Shown here in pieces: positions 47,585 to 57,367 of a stretch of 64,000 bases of DNA; the first letter of the stretch is position 1; each line of letters starts with the position of its first letter. A model generated the notes under the pieces. That model had not been told where the DNA came from, ran no database searches, and saw only the letters and a list, made by a program, of their open reading frames with translations. The stretch is from the NCBI RefSeq assembly GCF_010977575.1, contig NZ_CP048812.1, positions 3,410,001 to 3,474,000 of the forward strand. Direction: 5' to 3'. The position numbers and the translations under genes were made by a program. Source of the stretch: Halomonas socia. GTDB taxonomy: Bacteria > Pseudomonadota > Gammaproteobacteria > Pseudomonadales > Halomonadaceae.

Positions 47585-48070
47585 TCACTCCAGCGGCAGG
47601 CGTGCCTCGGCAATCACGATGCCGTTGTTGTCGGCGTACAGCCACTGGCCAGGGGCGAGGCGGGCGCCGGCCATATACATGGGCTGGTCGCGCTGTCCGC
47701 CACCGTTGCCAGAGCCGCGCCGCGGGTGCACGCCCAGCGCCTGGACTCCGAACTCCATCTCGGCCAGCACGTCGACGTCGCGCGCACAGCCGTGGATCAC
47801 CACGCCGACCCAGCCGTTTTCCAGCGCCAGCTCGGCGAGACGGTCGCCGAGCAACGCGCAGCGCTGTGAACCACCGCCATCGACCACCAGCACGGCGCCG
47901 TTGCCGGGCTCGGCAAGCATCTGCATCAGCAGGGCATTGTCTTCGAAGCAGGCGAGGGTGCGCAGCGGGCCACAGAATGCCTGGCGGCCGCCCAGGTTGA
48001 GAAAGACCGGCTCGAGCACCTGAACGTCAGGGTGAGCGTCGCAGATGTCCGGCGTGATGATATGGCTCAT
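47585..48070 (-). CDS. rraA: Ribonuclease E activity regulator RraA
   Basis: Binds RNase E and inhibits it, changing mRNA turnover. The 161 residues match E. coli RraA: ITPDICDAHPDVQVLEPVFLNLGGR (by position 4-28), TLACFEDNALLMQML, VLVVDGGGSQRCALLGDRLAELA and LYADNNGIVIAEARL. The start at 48070 has GGAGCAAGG upstream; a frame open to 48100 adds ten residues. The same fold includes HMG/oxoglutarate aldolases, but the length and start favour RraA. It lies between the GDPD gene and acnB in the same direction. Confidence 0.92.
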   Translation of the reverse strand: MSHIITPDICDAHPDVQVLEPVFLNLGGRQAFCGPLRTLACFEDNALLMQMLAEPGNGAVLVVDGGGSQRCALLGDRLAELALENGWVGVVIHGCARDVDVLAEMEFGVQALGVHPRRGSGNGGGQRDQPMYMAGARLAPGQWLYADNNGIVIAEARLPLE

Positions 48071-48154
48071 GCCTTGCTCCGGCTGAAGTGGTTGGGCCAA
48101 TGACGTCCTGCCTCGAACGCTCTAGCTATAAGTGCAGGCAGCGATTGTTGCAAT

Positions 48155-48183
48155 AAAAAACGCCCCGCAGAAGCGGGGCGTTT
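48155..48183 (-). terminator. Rho-independent terminator after acnB
   Basis: CGCCCCGC (48161-48168) and GCGGGGCG (48173-48180) form an 8-bp stem extended by A/T pairs. On the minus strand the stem is followed by six T, about 85 bases after the acnB stop; the plus-strand tail is shorter. Confidence 0.88.
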
Positions 48184-48267
48184 CGGTCATCGGCTATGGC
48201 GATCGCTGCCAGGCAGCGGTGCCATCGATGTTGCGAGCATCGGCGACGATAGGCGTGATGCGGTCGA

Positions 48268-50871
48268 TCAGGCTTCCTGGGCGACCGGAATCACATTCGA
48301 GGCAGCCTTTTGGTACTGCTCGATTTCATGGAAGTTCATGTAACGATAGATCTCTCCGGCCATCGCGTCGAACTGTCCCATGTAACGCTGGTATTCTTCC
48401 ACGCTCGGCAGGCGTCCTTCAACCGCTGCCACTGCGGCCAGCTCGGCGGAGGCGAGATAGACGTTGGCGCCGTCGCCCAGGCGGTTGGGGAAGTTGCGCG
48501 TCGAGGTAGAAACCACGGTGGACTTGGCGGCCACCCGTGCCTGGTTGCCCATGCACAGCGAGCAGCCCGGCATTTCCATGCGCGCCCCGGCGCGACCATA
48601 GATGCCGTAGTAGCCCTCTTCGGTGAGCTGGTGCTGGTCCATCTTGGTCGGCGGTGCCAGCCACAGCTTGGTCTTGAGGCTACCGGCCGGCTGCTGCTCG
48701 AGTAGCTTGCCGGCGGCGCGGAAGTGGCCGATGTTGGTCATGCACGAGCCGATGAAGACCTCGTCGATGGTCTCGCCGGCGACCTCGGAGAGCAGGCGGG
48801 CGTCGTCGGGGTCGTTGGGCGCGCAGAGGATCGGCTCCTTGATCTCTTCGAGGTCGATCTCGATCACTTCGGCGTACTCGGCGTCGCCATCGGCGCGCAT
48901 CAGGCTGGGGTTGGCCAGCCACTCTTCCATGGCCTGGATGCGGCGACGGATAGTGCGCTCTTCACCATAGCCACTGTCGATCATCCACTTGAGCAGGGTG
49001 ATGTTGGACTTCAGGTACTCGGCGACGCTATCTTCGGACAGGGTGATGGTGCAGCCGGCGGCGGAACGCTCGGCGGAGGCGTCGGAGAGTTCGAAGGCCT
49101 GCTCGACGGTGAGGTCGTCGAGGCCTTCGATCTCCAGCACGCGGCCCGAGAAGGCGTTCTTCTTGCCGGACTTCTCGACGGTCAGCAGGCCATGCTTGAT
49201 CCCGTAGTAGGGGATCGCATGGACCAGGTCACGCAGGGTGACGCCGGGCTGACGCTTGCCCTTGAAGCGCACCAGGATCGATTCCGGCATGTCCAGCGGC
49301 ATGACGCCGGTGGCGGCGGCGAAGGCCACCAGGCCGGAGCCGGCCGGGAACGAGATGCCCATCGGGAAGCGCGTGTGCGAGTCGCCGCCGGTGCCCACGG
49401 TGTCGGGCAGTAGCATGCGGTTGAGCCAGCTGTGGATGATGCCGTCGCCGGGGCGCAGCGAGACGCCGCCGCGGTTCATGATGAAGTCAGGCAGGGTGTG
49501 CTGGGTCTCGACGTCGACCGGCTTGGGATAGGCGCTGGTGTGGCAGAACGACTGCATCACCAGGTCGGCCTGGAAGCCCAGGCAGGCCAGGTCCTTGAGT
49601 TCGTCGCGGGTCATCGGGCCGGTAGTGTCCTGGGAGCCGACGGTGGTCATCTTCGGCTCGCAGTACATGCCCGGGCGCACGCCGTCCATGCCGCAGGCCT
49701 TGCCGACCATCTTCTGGGCCAGGGTGAAGCCTTTACCGGTATCGGTCGGCTGCTCCGGGGTCTTGAACACCTCGGAGGCCGCCAGGCCCAGCTCGTTGCG
49801 CGCCTTCTCGGTCAGGCCGCGGCCGATGATCAGCGGAATGCGGCCGCCGGCACGCACTTCATCGAGAATCACGCGGGTCTTGAGCTCGAAGGTCGAGAGT
49901 ACCTCGTCGCTGCCGTGCTTGCAGACCTTGCCTTCATAGGGGTAGACATCGATGACGTCGCCCATTTCGAGCTTGGTGACGTCGAACTCGATGGGCAGGG
50001 CGCCGGCATCTTCCATGGTGTTGAAGAAGATCGGCGCGATCTTGCCGCCGAAGCAGTAGCCGGCGGTACGCTTGTTGGGCACGTAGGGAATGTCGTTACC
50101 GAAGAACCACAGTACCGAGTTGGTGGCCGACTTGCGCGAGGAACCGGTACCCACCACGTCGCCAACGTAGGCGACCGGGTAGCCCTTGGCCTTGACCGCT
50201 TCGATCTGCGCCAGCGGCCCCTTGCTGCCGGGCACGTCCGGCTCGATGCCGTCGCGCGGGTTCTTGAGCATGGCGTTGGCATGCAGCGGGATATCGGGGC
50301 GCGACCAGGCGTCCTGGGCCGGCGAGAGGTCGTCGGTATTGGTCTCACCGGGGACCTTGAACACCGTCAGCGTGACCTTTTCCTCGAGCTTGGGCTTGGC
50401 CAGGAACCATTCGGCGTCGGCCCACGAATGCAGCACGTCCTTGGCCACGGCGTTGCCGTTCTTGGCACGCTCGGCGACGTCGTGGAAGGCGTCGAACATC
50501 AGCAGGGTGTGCTTGAGCTGCTCCCCGGACTCGCGGGCCAACTCGTCGTTGTCGAGTAGTTCCACCAGGGTGGCGATATTGTAGCCGCCCTGCATGGTGC
50601 CGAGCAGCTTGACCGCGTGGACCTTGTCGATCAGCGGCGAGCTGGCTTCGCCCTTGGTGATGGCGCTGAGGAAGGCGGCCTTGACGTAAGCGGCCTCATC
50701 GACACCCGGCGGCACGCGGTCGGTGATCAATTCGAGCAGGAACTCTTCCTCGCCCGCCGGCGGCGTCTTGAGCAGCTCGACCAGCGCTGCGACCTGCTCG
50801 GCGTTAAGGGGTTTCGGCGGAATGCCCTCGGCGGTACGTTCCTCGACATGTTGGCGATAAGCTTCAAGCAC
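48268..50871 (-). CDS. acnB: Aconitate hydratase B
   Basis: TCA-cycle enzyme interconverting citrate and isocitrate with a [4Fe-4S] cluster; apo-AcnB also binds mRNA. The 867 residues fit AcnB (865 in E. coli). The N-terminal HEAT-like domain starts [22 protein letters not shown], the swivelling domain has [16 protein letters not shown], and the cluster Cys residues are in [14 protein letters not shown] and GCSLCMGNQ. It has its own promoter and terminator. Nothing else of the TCA cycle is near except fumC 40 kb away. Confidence 0.97.
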   Translation of the reverse strand: MLEAYRQHVEERTAEGIPPKPLNAEQVAALVELLKTPPAGEEEFLLELITDRVPPGVDEAAYVKAAFLSAITKGEASSPLIDKVHAVKLLGTMQGGYNIATLVELLDNDELARESGEQLKHTLLMFDAFHDVAERAKNGNAVAKDVLHSWADAEWFLAKPKLEEKVTLTVFKVPGETNTDDLSPAQDAWSRPDIPLHANAMLKNPRDGIEPDVPGSKGPLAQIEAVKAKGYPVAYVGDVVGTGSSRKSATNSVLWFFGNDIPYVPNKRTAGYCFGGKIAPIFFNTMEDAGALPIEFDVTKLEMGDVIDVYPYEGKVCKHGSDEVLSTFELKTRVILDEVRAGGRIPLIIGRGLTEKARNELGLAASEVFKTPEQPTDTGKGFTLAQKMVGKACGMDGVRPGMYCEPKMTTVGSQDTTGPMTRDELKDLACLGFQADLVMQSFCHTSAYPKPVDVETQHTLPDFIMNRGGVSLRPGDGIIHSWLNRMLLPDTVGTGGDSHTRFPMGISFPAGSGLVAFAAATGVMPLDMPESILVRFKGKRQPGVTLRDLVHAIPYYGIKHGLLTVEKSGKKNAFSGRVLEIEGLDDLTVEQAFELSDASAERSAAGCTITLSEDSVAEYLKSNITLLKWMIDSGYGEERTIRRRIQAMEEWLANPSLMRADGDAEYAEVIEIDLEEIKEPILCAPNDPDDARLLSEVAGETIDEVFIGSCMTNIGHFRAAGKLLEQQPAGSLKTKLWLAPPTKMDQHQLTEEGYYGIYGRAGARMEMPGCSLCMGNQARVAAKSTVVSTSTRNFPNRLGDGANVYLASAELAAVAAVEGRLPSVEEYQRYMGQFDAMAGEIYRYMNFHEIEQYQKAASNVIPVAQEA

Positions 50872-50996
50872 GATAGGGCCCTCATCAAGTGTCTATGCCA
50901 GGACGTCATCCGGTGCCGAGTGCGGTTGCTCCGCTGTCGGCGCCAGCCGCATGCCGCCCTGGTTCTCGCGGTAACCATGTGTAATGGGTGCTGCGG

Positions 50997-51025
50997 ATCA
51001 TACGTGAAACTGTCGACAATGTTAA
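50997..51025 (-). promoter_or_regulatory. Sigma70 promoter of acnB
   Basis: On the minus strand TTAACA (51020-51025) and TATGAT (50997-51002), each five of six, are 17 bases apart, about 130 bases before the acnB start. The long leader leaves room for post-transcriptional control. Confidence 0.7.
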
Positions 51026-51170
51026 GGAAGCGCGGCGTGGTGGGCCTTCAACTTTGGTCGCCGCGACGTTCGATGGGGCATGCGGCAATCAGATCGAGGG
51101 TGCCCCAGCCGGCTCGACGCGGTACCATCGGCGCCATGAATTTGCCTGACTGATTCAGTGGGAGAGGCTC

Positions 51171-51605
51171 ATGAGTCGTCGGATTGTGTCGCCCTGCGTG
51201 GGCCTGTGTTCGACCACGGTGGGCGATACCACCTGCCGCGGCTGCCAGCGCCATGATCGCGAAATCCGCGACTGGCTGGGCTACGCCGGTACCGAGCGCG
51301 AGACGCGCATGCAGGCGCTGGACGCGCTGCGCGTGGCGGTCGCCGAGCGCTACCTGGAGGTCACCGATGCCACACTGCTCGAGGCGCAGCTGGTGCGCTA
51401 CCGGATTCGCTTCCGGCCCGAGCAGCCTGCGCTGTCGCGGGCCATCGAGCTGCTGCGGGTGGGGCGCCAGCGCATCAACGACATGACCCGCTACGGCCTT
51501 GCACCGCGCAGCGGCGCCGAAGCGCTGGGGCCGGCCGAGCTCTACGCGACGCTCAACCAGGCGCTGAACGCCGCCGCCCAGGCGCGCAGCGACGCCGAGC
51601 CCTAG
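51171..51605 (+). CDS. DUF1289 protein
   Basis: A 144-residue protein. The N-terminal ~35 residues are the DUF1289 Cys motif: SPCVGLCSTTVGDTTCRGCQRHDREIRDW (by position 7-35), with four cysteines likely to bind a metal. The remainder is helical without a known motif. GGGAGAGG precedes the start. Function is unknown; it precedes miaE in the same direction. Confidence 0.8.
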   Translation: MSRRIVSPCVGLCSTTVGDTTCRGCQRHDREIRDWLGYAGTERETRMQALDALRVAVAERYLEVTDATLLEAQLVRYRIRFRPEQPALSRAIELLRVGRQRINDMTRYGLAPRSGAEALGPAELYATLNQALNAAAQARSDAEP

Positions 51606-51727
51606 CACCGCCTGACATCGATTGTCTACAGCCACCGCCGAGCAACGGCCAACACCATGCAAGAGAATCCAACCATGCAAGACGCACCCGAGGCGCTGCT
51701 GCCCGAGTCGCTGACTAGCTTCCTGCG

Positions 51728-52312
51728 TTGCCCCACCCCGACGCCTGGATCGCCGCCGCACTCGAGCATCAGGACCTGCTGCTGATCGATCACGCCCAGT
51801 GCGAGAAGAAGGCCGCCTCGACGGCGATGAGCCTGATGTACCGCTACGTCGACCGGCCGCTGCTGCTGACCAAGATGTCGCAGCTGGCCCGCGAGGAGCT
51901 GCTGCACTTCGAGCAGGTGATCAAGGTCATGGAGACCCGCGGCGTGACCTACCGCCATCTCAGCGCCTCGCGCTACGCAGAAGGCCTGCGCCGCCACGTG
52001 CGCACTGAAGATCCGGCGCGACTGGTCGATATACTGATCATCGGGGCCTATATCGAAGCGCGTAGCTGCGAGCGCTTCGCGCGGCTGATTCCGCACCTCG
52101 ACGCTGAGCTTGCCAAGTTCTATCGCAGTCTGGTTAAGTCGGAAGGGCGCCACTTCGAGGACTACCTGATGCTGGCGCGCCGCTATGCCGAGGAGGGGGG
52201 CGATGCCCAGGTCGAGGCGCGTATCGTCTTCTTCGCCGAGTGTGAAGCCGACTTGATCAACCGCGAGGACAGCGAGTTTCGCTTCCACAGCGGTTTGCCG
52301 TGCGCCGCATGA
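51728..52312 (+). CDS. miaE: tRNA-(ms2io6A)-hydroxylase MiaE, apparent N-terminal frameshift
   Basis: Di-iron monooxygenase that hydroxylates the isopentenyl group of ms2i6A37 in tRNA. The ferritin-like di-iron ligands are visible in CEKKAAST, REELLHFEQ, EARSCERF and EGRHFEDY. The family N-terminus (FLxCPTPDAW) is split: an ATG frame from 51657 or 51675 reads ..LTSFLRCPTP and then goes out of frame, while DAWIAAALEHQD continues in the next frame. One base is missing in the C-run at 51736-51739. The given start is the first codon (TTG) open in the main frame; the intact gene would start at 51657 or 51675. Real lesion or sequencing error cannot be told apart here. Confidence 0.8.
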   Translation: MPHPDAWIAAALEHQDLLLIDHAQCEKKAASTAMSLMYRYVDRPLLLTKMSQLAREELLHFEQVIKVMETRGVTYRHLSASRYAEGLRRHVRTEDPARLVDILIIGAYIEARSCERFARLIPHLDAELAKFYRSLVKSEGRHFEDYLMLARRYAEEGGDAQVEARIVFFAECEADLINREDSEFRFHSGLPCAA

Positions 52313-52365
52313 GCCGCGCGGACAGACGTACGGGATATTGAGCAGATAATAACGCAGGAACCATC

Positions 52366-55300
52366 ATGATGCGGGAATCACCTGTCAACGAGCAGTTAGC
52401 GCTATTCGGTCATTTTTCCCTGATGCTCGGCGAGGACAGCCTTTCCCAGTTCAGCTACGACAAGGTCAAGGCCCTGCTGGTCTATCTGCTGCTGCATCGC
52501 CAGCCGGTCAACCGTTCGACCCTGGCCGAGCTGCTGTGGCCCGACCAGGGGCTGTCGTCGGGGCGTACCAACCTGCGCCATGCGCTGCACTGCCTGCGCC
52601 AGTCGCTGGGTGACCAGGCCGAGCGGGTGCTGGTGGTGTCGCGCCAGACCATCGCCTTCAAGCTGCCCGACGAGTGGGCGTTCGATCTCCACGAGCTGCA
52701 GGAGATGCTCGATGCCCCGGCCGATATCGTCGCCCTCGAGTCGATCCTCGACATCTACCGCGGCGACCTGGTCGAGGAGCTGCAGCTGTCGGCCTGCGCC
52801 GATTTCCAGCGCTGGCTGCTGCGCGTGCGCAACGAATGGCGTCAGCGCGTCATCGCCTACGCCGAGACCGTGCTCGAGTCCCACGACGAAGTGCCGGAGC
52901 ACCTGCTGCGGGCGCTGGTCAGCCGCTTTTCCGGCTACGGCCCCTTCCACGAGCGGCTGGTGCGCCAGCTCGCCGAGCAGGGCCAGTCGGCTGCCGCCCA
53001 TGAGCAGTACAACGCCTATCTGCAGCTGCTGGCGCTCTCCGGCCAGCAGCCCGAGCCGGCCTTTCTACAGCTCGCCCGCCACTGGTCCGACGGCAAGGGC
53101 GAGCTGCAGCGGCTCTCGCCCCAGGGCGCCTTCTCGCGGGCGCTGGCCGCCGACAGCTCGCCGCTGCGCGACGAGGAGATCGAGCAGCGCCAGCTGTCGG
53201 TGATGGCCATTCGCCTGCGCCTCAAGGGTGAGTGGCAGGATCGCGCCGAGACCCGGGCCTGCCTGGCGCTGCAGATCGAGCTGATGCGCTGGCTCGAGCA
53301 GCAGTGCCACCACCTGGGCGGCTTCTGGCTGCCCGGCGCTACCGGCGGCCTCGGCCTGGCTTGCTTTGGCACCCATGGCCCGGCCCATCAGTTGGCCGAG
53401 CTGGTGGCACTCTACGAGCACTGTCGGCGTGCGCTGCCCGAGGAGAGCGCGCGCCACTGGAACGGCGACGCTGCGATTCCCAGCTTCGAGCTGGCCGCCG
53501 GTCTCAACAGCGGCCGCGTGGTGTATCTGCCCGAGCGCCAGTTGGTCGATCCGCTTGGCCAGGTGACCCAGGTGTCGCTGGAGCTGATGAGCGCCGCCGA
53601 AGGCAGTGAGCTGGTGATCTCCCAGGAGTCGAGCCAGCACATGCCGCCGGCGCTCGACCTGCAGCCGCGGCTGTCGTCGCGGCTGCTGGCCAGCGACGGC
53701 AAGATTCGCCTGCGCGCCCTGGTGCTGGGCGCCAACGAGGGCGGCCGCGAGGCGCTGCCGCCCAGCCTGATCGGCCGCGAGGCGGCACTGCGCAAGCTGC
53801 GCGACGCCCTGGCCCGGGCAGGTATCGGCCTGCGCCAGAGCGTGCTGGTACGCGGCGCCTCGGGAATGGGCAAGTCGGCACTGCTGGTCGGCTTTCGCCA
53901 AGTCGAGCAGAGCCGCGACGCCGCGGTGTGCTGGCAGCCGACCACGCGACTCTCGGTGCAGATGCCCTACGGCGTGGCGCGCCAGCTGCTGCACTGGCAC
54001 CTGGGCGATAACGTCGACACTCAGGCGTTCGGTACGCTGCTCGAACAGCTGCCGGGGCTCAACCTGGACGACACCAGGCGTAAGCTGCTCGAAGAGGCGC
54101 TCGGCGTACGCGAGCCCGAGGAGGCCTCGGCGCTGGCGCAGAGCGGTGAAGCCGTGGAACTGGTGGTCAGCCTGATGCAGCGGCTGATCGAGCTGCTCAC
54201 CCAGGAGCGGCCGTTGGTGATGATGATCGACGACCTGCAGTGGCTCGACGAGCCCTCGTTCAAGGTGCTCTCCGGGCTGCAGGCACGGTTGCCGATCAAC
54301 TGCCCGCTGCTGATGGTGGCCAGCCATCACGGCCGTGAGCCGCTGCCGGCCAAGCTGCACTGGGACCAGCAGATTGCGCTGGGGCGCCTCGATGCGCTGC
54401 AGTCGTCGCGGTTGCTGTCGCAGCTGGCGCGACGCTATCGGCTGCACCTCAGCCCGCGGATGCGCAATCAACTGATCGAGCGCTGCGACGGCGTACCGCT
54501 CTATCTGCAGGAAATCTGCCGGCGCCTCGATATGGACCGCCGCGAGGGGCGCAGCGTGCAGCTCGATGAACTGCCGCGGGGGCTGCTTGGCCTGCTTGCC
54601 AGCCGCATCGACCAGCTCGACGTGGATCGCGAGATCGCCCACGTGGCGGCGGTGCTGGGGCGTCAGTTCCGGCTCGATTTCCTGGTCGAGTGCAGCGGCT
54701 GGGAGCCGGCGCGGCTCAAGCAGGCGCTGGAGCAGATGTGTCGCCTCGAAGTCATCGAGGCCTGCGACAGCGGCAGCGAATTCGACTACCAGTTCAGCCA
54801 CCAGCTGCTGCAGGAAGCGGCCTATCTCTCCTGTCCCCGTGACCTGCGCATGCGCATCCACCTGCAGGTGGTCAATCTCATCGAGGAGCGCTTCCCTATG
54901 TGGATCAGCCGCCACCCCGGTGACTTTGCCACCCATCTGCGCCGCAGCGGCCACTACGCCCGCGGCGCGCGCTACTTCGAGCTGGCCGCCCGCGAGGCGC
55001 TCAAGGTCAGTGCCAACCGTACTGCGCTGAAGATGGCCGACTTCGGGCTTGCCAGCCTGCGTCATGTCGACGACCAGGGCGAACGCGAGATCAGCCTGCT
55101 GACGGTGCGCGGCCAGGCCGCCTTCGCCCTCGAAGGCCACGGCTCTCCGACCGCCCACGAGAGCTTCGTGCGCGCCCGTGAGCTGATGGCCAGCGAAAGC
55201 AGTGAGGAGGACCCCGAGGAGGCCGATCTCGAGCAGCGCTTCCTGGTCAAGTGGGGGCTGTGGGTAGGCTGCAGCCAGCGCCACGCGCATGCCGACGCCT

Positions 55301-56259
55301 TTTCGCTGGCGTCCAACCTCTCAGACCTGGCCGCACGCCTCGACGACGTGCGCTACCAGCGCCTCGCCGACTACGCTCAGGCCACCTGCGAATACTGGGC
55401 CGGACGCATTCGCCAGGCTTACGACCACCTCGAGGAGATCGACCCGCTCAATCAGCCGATGATGATAGAGTGGTTGCCGTTCTCCGATCATCCCCAGGTC
55501 GCGGCGTCCTGCTACCAGGGCTGGGCGCTGTGCCTGCGCGGCGACTACCGCCGCGCCGAGCAGCAGGCCGAAGCCGCCATCCGCCTCGCCGAATGCTTCA
55601 ATCACCCCGGTTCGCTGGCCATGGCGCTGCTGTTCTCGGCGGCGGTATATCGCCAGCTGGGGCATGTGCATCTGGCCGGCATGCGCGCCCAGCGTGCCTT
55701 CGAGCTGACCGGTACCCCGGACCTGCACCTGTGGCAGGTGTCGTCGCAGAGCCTGATCGGCTGGCAGCGGGCGCTGGCCGGAGACGCCGAAGGCCTGGTG
55801 ATGCTGCAAACGGGGATGGAGGAGTTCGACGAGGTGACCGGTCGCGAGCGTTATACCCGCCCGGTGCTATGGTACGTCGACGCCTGCATGGCGCTGGGCG
55901 AATACGCCCGCGCTGAGGATTACCTCGATCAGTGCCTGCTGGTGGCCCAGGAGCGCGGCTCGCTCTACCTGCCGGAGATTGCTGCGCAGCTGGCGCGGGT
56001 GCGCCACCACCTCGGCCACCCCCGCGAGGCGGTGCGGGCGCTGGCCGAGCAGGCGCTGGCCCAGGCCCGCGAGCATGAGAACCTGCACCAGCAGCTGCAC
56101 GCCCTGGAGCTGTGGCTGACGCTGATCGACCCGGCCGACGGCAAGGCGCGTGACGACTTCCGGCGGCTGCTCAGCGAGGTTTCGCACAGCGATGCGCCGG
56201 TATTGGTACGCTGGCGCAATCTGCTCGATCAGCGCGTCGCGGTCAGCATGGACAATTAG
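52366..56259 (+). CDS. Large STAND-type transcriptional regulator (BTAD, cyclase-like, AAA, TPR)
   Basis: A 1297-residue protein. Residues ~10-100 look like an OmpR/SARP-type winged helix and ~105-245 like a BTAD helical domain. Residues ~275-425 resemble a degenerate class III nucleotide cyclase (ELAAGLNSGRVVYLP, then DPLGQVTQVSLELMSAAEGSELVIS by position), without the catalytic metal Asp pair. A STAND-like ATPase follows, with Walker A GASGMGKS (497-504) and Walker B MMIDDLQWLDEPS (Asp622-623). The last ~430 residues are TPR-like helical repeats. AGGAA lies six bases before the ATG. No obvious target gene adjoins it; the ligand and regulon are unknown. Confidence 0.82.
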   Translation: MMRESPVNEQLALFGHFSLMLGEDSLSQFSYDKVKALLVYLLLHRQPVNRSTLAELLWPDQGLSSGRTNLRHALHCLRQSLGDQAERVLVVSRQTIAFKLPDEWAFDLHELQEMLDAPADIVALESILDIYRGDLVEELQLSACADFQRWLLRVRNEWRQRVIAYAETVLESHDEVPEHLLRALVSRFSGYGPFHERLVRQLAEQGQSAAAHEQYNAYLQLLALSGQQPEPAFLQLARHWSDGKGELQRLSPQGAFSRALAADSSPLRDEEIEQRQLSVMAIRLRLKGEWQDRAETRACLALQIELMRWLEQQCHHLGGFWLPGATGGLGLACFGTHGPAHQLAELVALYEHCRRALPEESARHWNGDAAIPSFELAAGLNSGRVVYLPERQLVDPLGQVTQVSLELMSAAEGSELVISQESSQHMPPALDLQPRLSSRLLASDGKIRLRALVLGANEGGREALPPSLIGREAALRKLRDALARAGIGLRQSVLVRGASGMGKSALLVGFRQVEQSRDAAVCWQPTTRLSVQMPYGVARQLLHWHLGDNVDTQAFGTLLEQLPGLNLDDTRRKLLEEALGVREPEEASALAQSGEAVELVVSLMQRLIELLTQERPLVMMIDDLQWLDEPSFKVLSGLQARLPINCPLLMVASHHGREPLPAKLHWDQQIALGRLDALQSSRLLSQLARRYRLHLSPRMRNQLIERCDGVPLYLQEICRRLDMDRREGRSVQLDELPRGLLGLLASRIDQLDVDREIAHVAAVLGRQFRLDFLVECSGWEPARLKQALEQMCRLEVIEACDSGSEFDYQFSHQLLQEAAYLSCPRDLRMRIHLQVVNLIEERFPMWISRHPGDFATHLRRSGHYARGARYFELAAREALKVSANRTALKMADFGLASLRHVDDQGEREISLLTVRGQAAFALEGHGSPTAHESFVRARELMASESSEEDPEEADLEQRFLVKWGLWVGCSQRHAHADAFSLASNLSDLAARLDDVRYQRLADYAQATCEYWAGRIRQAYDHLEEIDPLNQPMMIEWLPFSDHPQVAASCYQGWALCLRGDYRRAEQQAEAAIRLAECFNHPGSLAMALLFSAAVYRQLGHVHLAGMRAQRAFELTGTPDLHLWQVSSQSLIGWQRALAGDAEGLVMLQTGMEEFDEVTGRERYTRPVLWYVDACMALGEYARAEDYLDQCLLVAQERGSLYLPEIAAQLARVRHHLGHPREAVRALAEQALAQAREHENLHQQLHALELWLTLIDPADGKARDDFRRLLSEVSHSDAPVLVRWRNLLDQRVAVSMDN

Positions 56260-56267
56260 GTGGCGGG

Positions 56268-56534
56268 TCAGGCGTCGGTGGTGCTGAGCTCCAATGCAGC
56301 GATGCGCGCCAGCGCCTCGCTGCGCCGCTCGCCGCACAGCTCGGCATCGAAGTCGAAGGCTCGGCATACCGCCGGGCGGCGCGGATCGCCGAACAGCCGA
56401 CACAGGTTGTCCTCGTCGAGTTGCACGCAGTGCTCCCCGGCCGGCTTGCCGTGGGGCATGCCGGGAATCGGCGAGCTGATCGAGGGTGCGATGCAGCAGG
56501 CACCGCAACCTGGCCGGCAGCCCACCTCGCTCAC
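56268..56534 (-). CDS. YkgJ-family cysteine cluster protein
   Basis: An 88-residue protein with a Cys cluster, CRPGCGACCIAP followed by HCVQLDEDNLCRLF and AVCRAF, the YkgJ/FliB-like zinc- or iron-chelating pattern. The start is a GTG at 56534 that overlaps the queD stop by four bases (GTGA); longer frames upstream lie inside queD. It ends the queC-queE-queD series. Its biochemical role is not known; its position hints at a metal-related task near queuosine synthesis. Confidence 0.75.
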   Translation of the reverse strand: MSEVGCRPGCGACCIAPSISSPIPGMPHGKPAGEHCVQLDEDNLCRLFGDPRRPAVCRAFDFDAELCGERRSEALARIAALELSTTDA

Positions 56535-57367
56535 GGCCCCGCCTCGGCGATGGCGCCCTTGTCGATTCCCTCGAAGGCCTTGACCCGGATGCGTTCGCCG
56601 CACTCCCGGGCGATCCTCTCGGCCAGCCAGGTGGCGATGTGCTCGACGGTGGTGGTACACGGCAGCACGGCGCAGCGCGCGCGGGGCAGGCGCATGGCGA
56701 ACCTGCCCTGGGGCGCCTGATAGCGACAGCGCAGAGTATCGGCGCTGGCGTCATCGACGACATCCTCGGCGTCGACCAGGTAGCGGTCGGCCAGCCAGTG
56801 GGCCCAGCGCACTTCCAGCCCGGTGTCGCGCTGGCCCTGGCGCCACACCTCGAGGCGCGAGCGGTGGCCGTGGGCGATCCGCTGGCAGTTGCCGGCATGC
56901 CGCTTGAGGCCGTGGCTGTAGGTGTAGCTGGCGCCGTCGATGGCCTCATCACGTAGCTCCAGGCGGATCGCCTCGACCCGCGGCGGCGGGCGTCGCATCA
57001 GCTCCTTGGCCAGGTGCTCGCCGAGCCGCTCGGCGCCGATGGCTTGCCACGGTAACAGGGTGAAGGCCTGGCGCGGGCCGCGCACTTCCATCGGGTAGGG
57101 CAACTGGGTACGGATCGCCAGTCCCTCGCGGCACTCCTCAATGCTGATGCCCGGCGCGCGGCTGGGCACCAGTAGCGTGTGGTCGGCGCCGGCATCCAGT
57201 CGTGACTTGATCCACGGCTTGACCTCGCCGAAGTCGAACAGCATGCCGTCCTCGCCCAGCGCGCCGTCGAGCTCGGCATCGACATGCCAGCTGGCGCCGA
57301 TCAATCCGCGGCTCGGGCACCACAGCGAAACGTCGAGCTGGGTCAGGCGGTTCACGAATAGCGTCAT
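56531..57367 (-). CDS. queD: 6-carboxytetrahydropterin synthase family protein, double-length QueD
   Basis: Expected to make 6-carboxy-5,6,7,8-tetrahydropterin for queuosine. At 278 residues it is about twice the usual ~120. The N-terminal half has GMLFDFGEVKPW and ADHTLL, normally the middle of QueD; the C-terminal half carries the zinc and catalytic part, HAGNCQRIAHGH (His157, Cys161, His166, His168), then TVEHIATWLAERI and the Glu of KAFEGIDKG. So one complete site may be shared between halves. It overlaps queE and ykgJ by four bases each. Confidence 0.85.
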   Translation of the reverse strand: MTLFVNRLTQLDVSLWCPSRGLIGASWHVDAELDGALGEDGMLFDFGEVKPWIKSRLDAGADHTLLVPSRAPGISIEECREGLAIRTQLPYPMEVRGPRQAFTLLPWQAIGAERLGEHLAKELMRRPPPRVEAIRLELRDEAIDGASYTYSHGLKRHAGNCQRIAHGHRSRLEVWRQGQRDTGLEVRWAHWLADRYLVDAEDVVDDASADTLRCRYQAPQGRFAMRLPRARCAVLPCTTTVEHIATWLAERIARECGERIRVKAFEGIDKGAIAEAGP

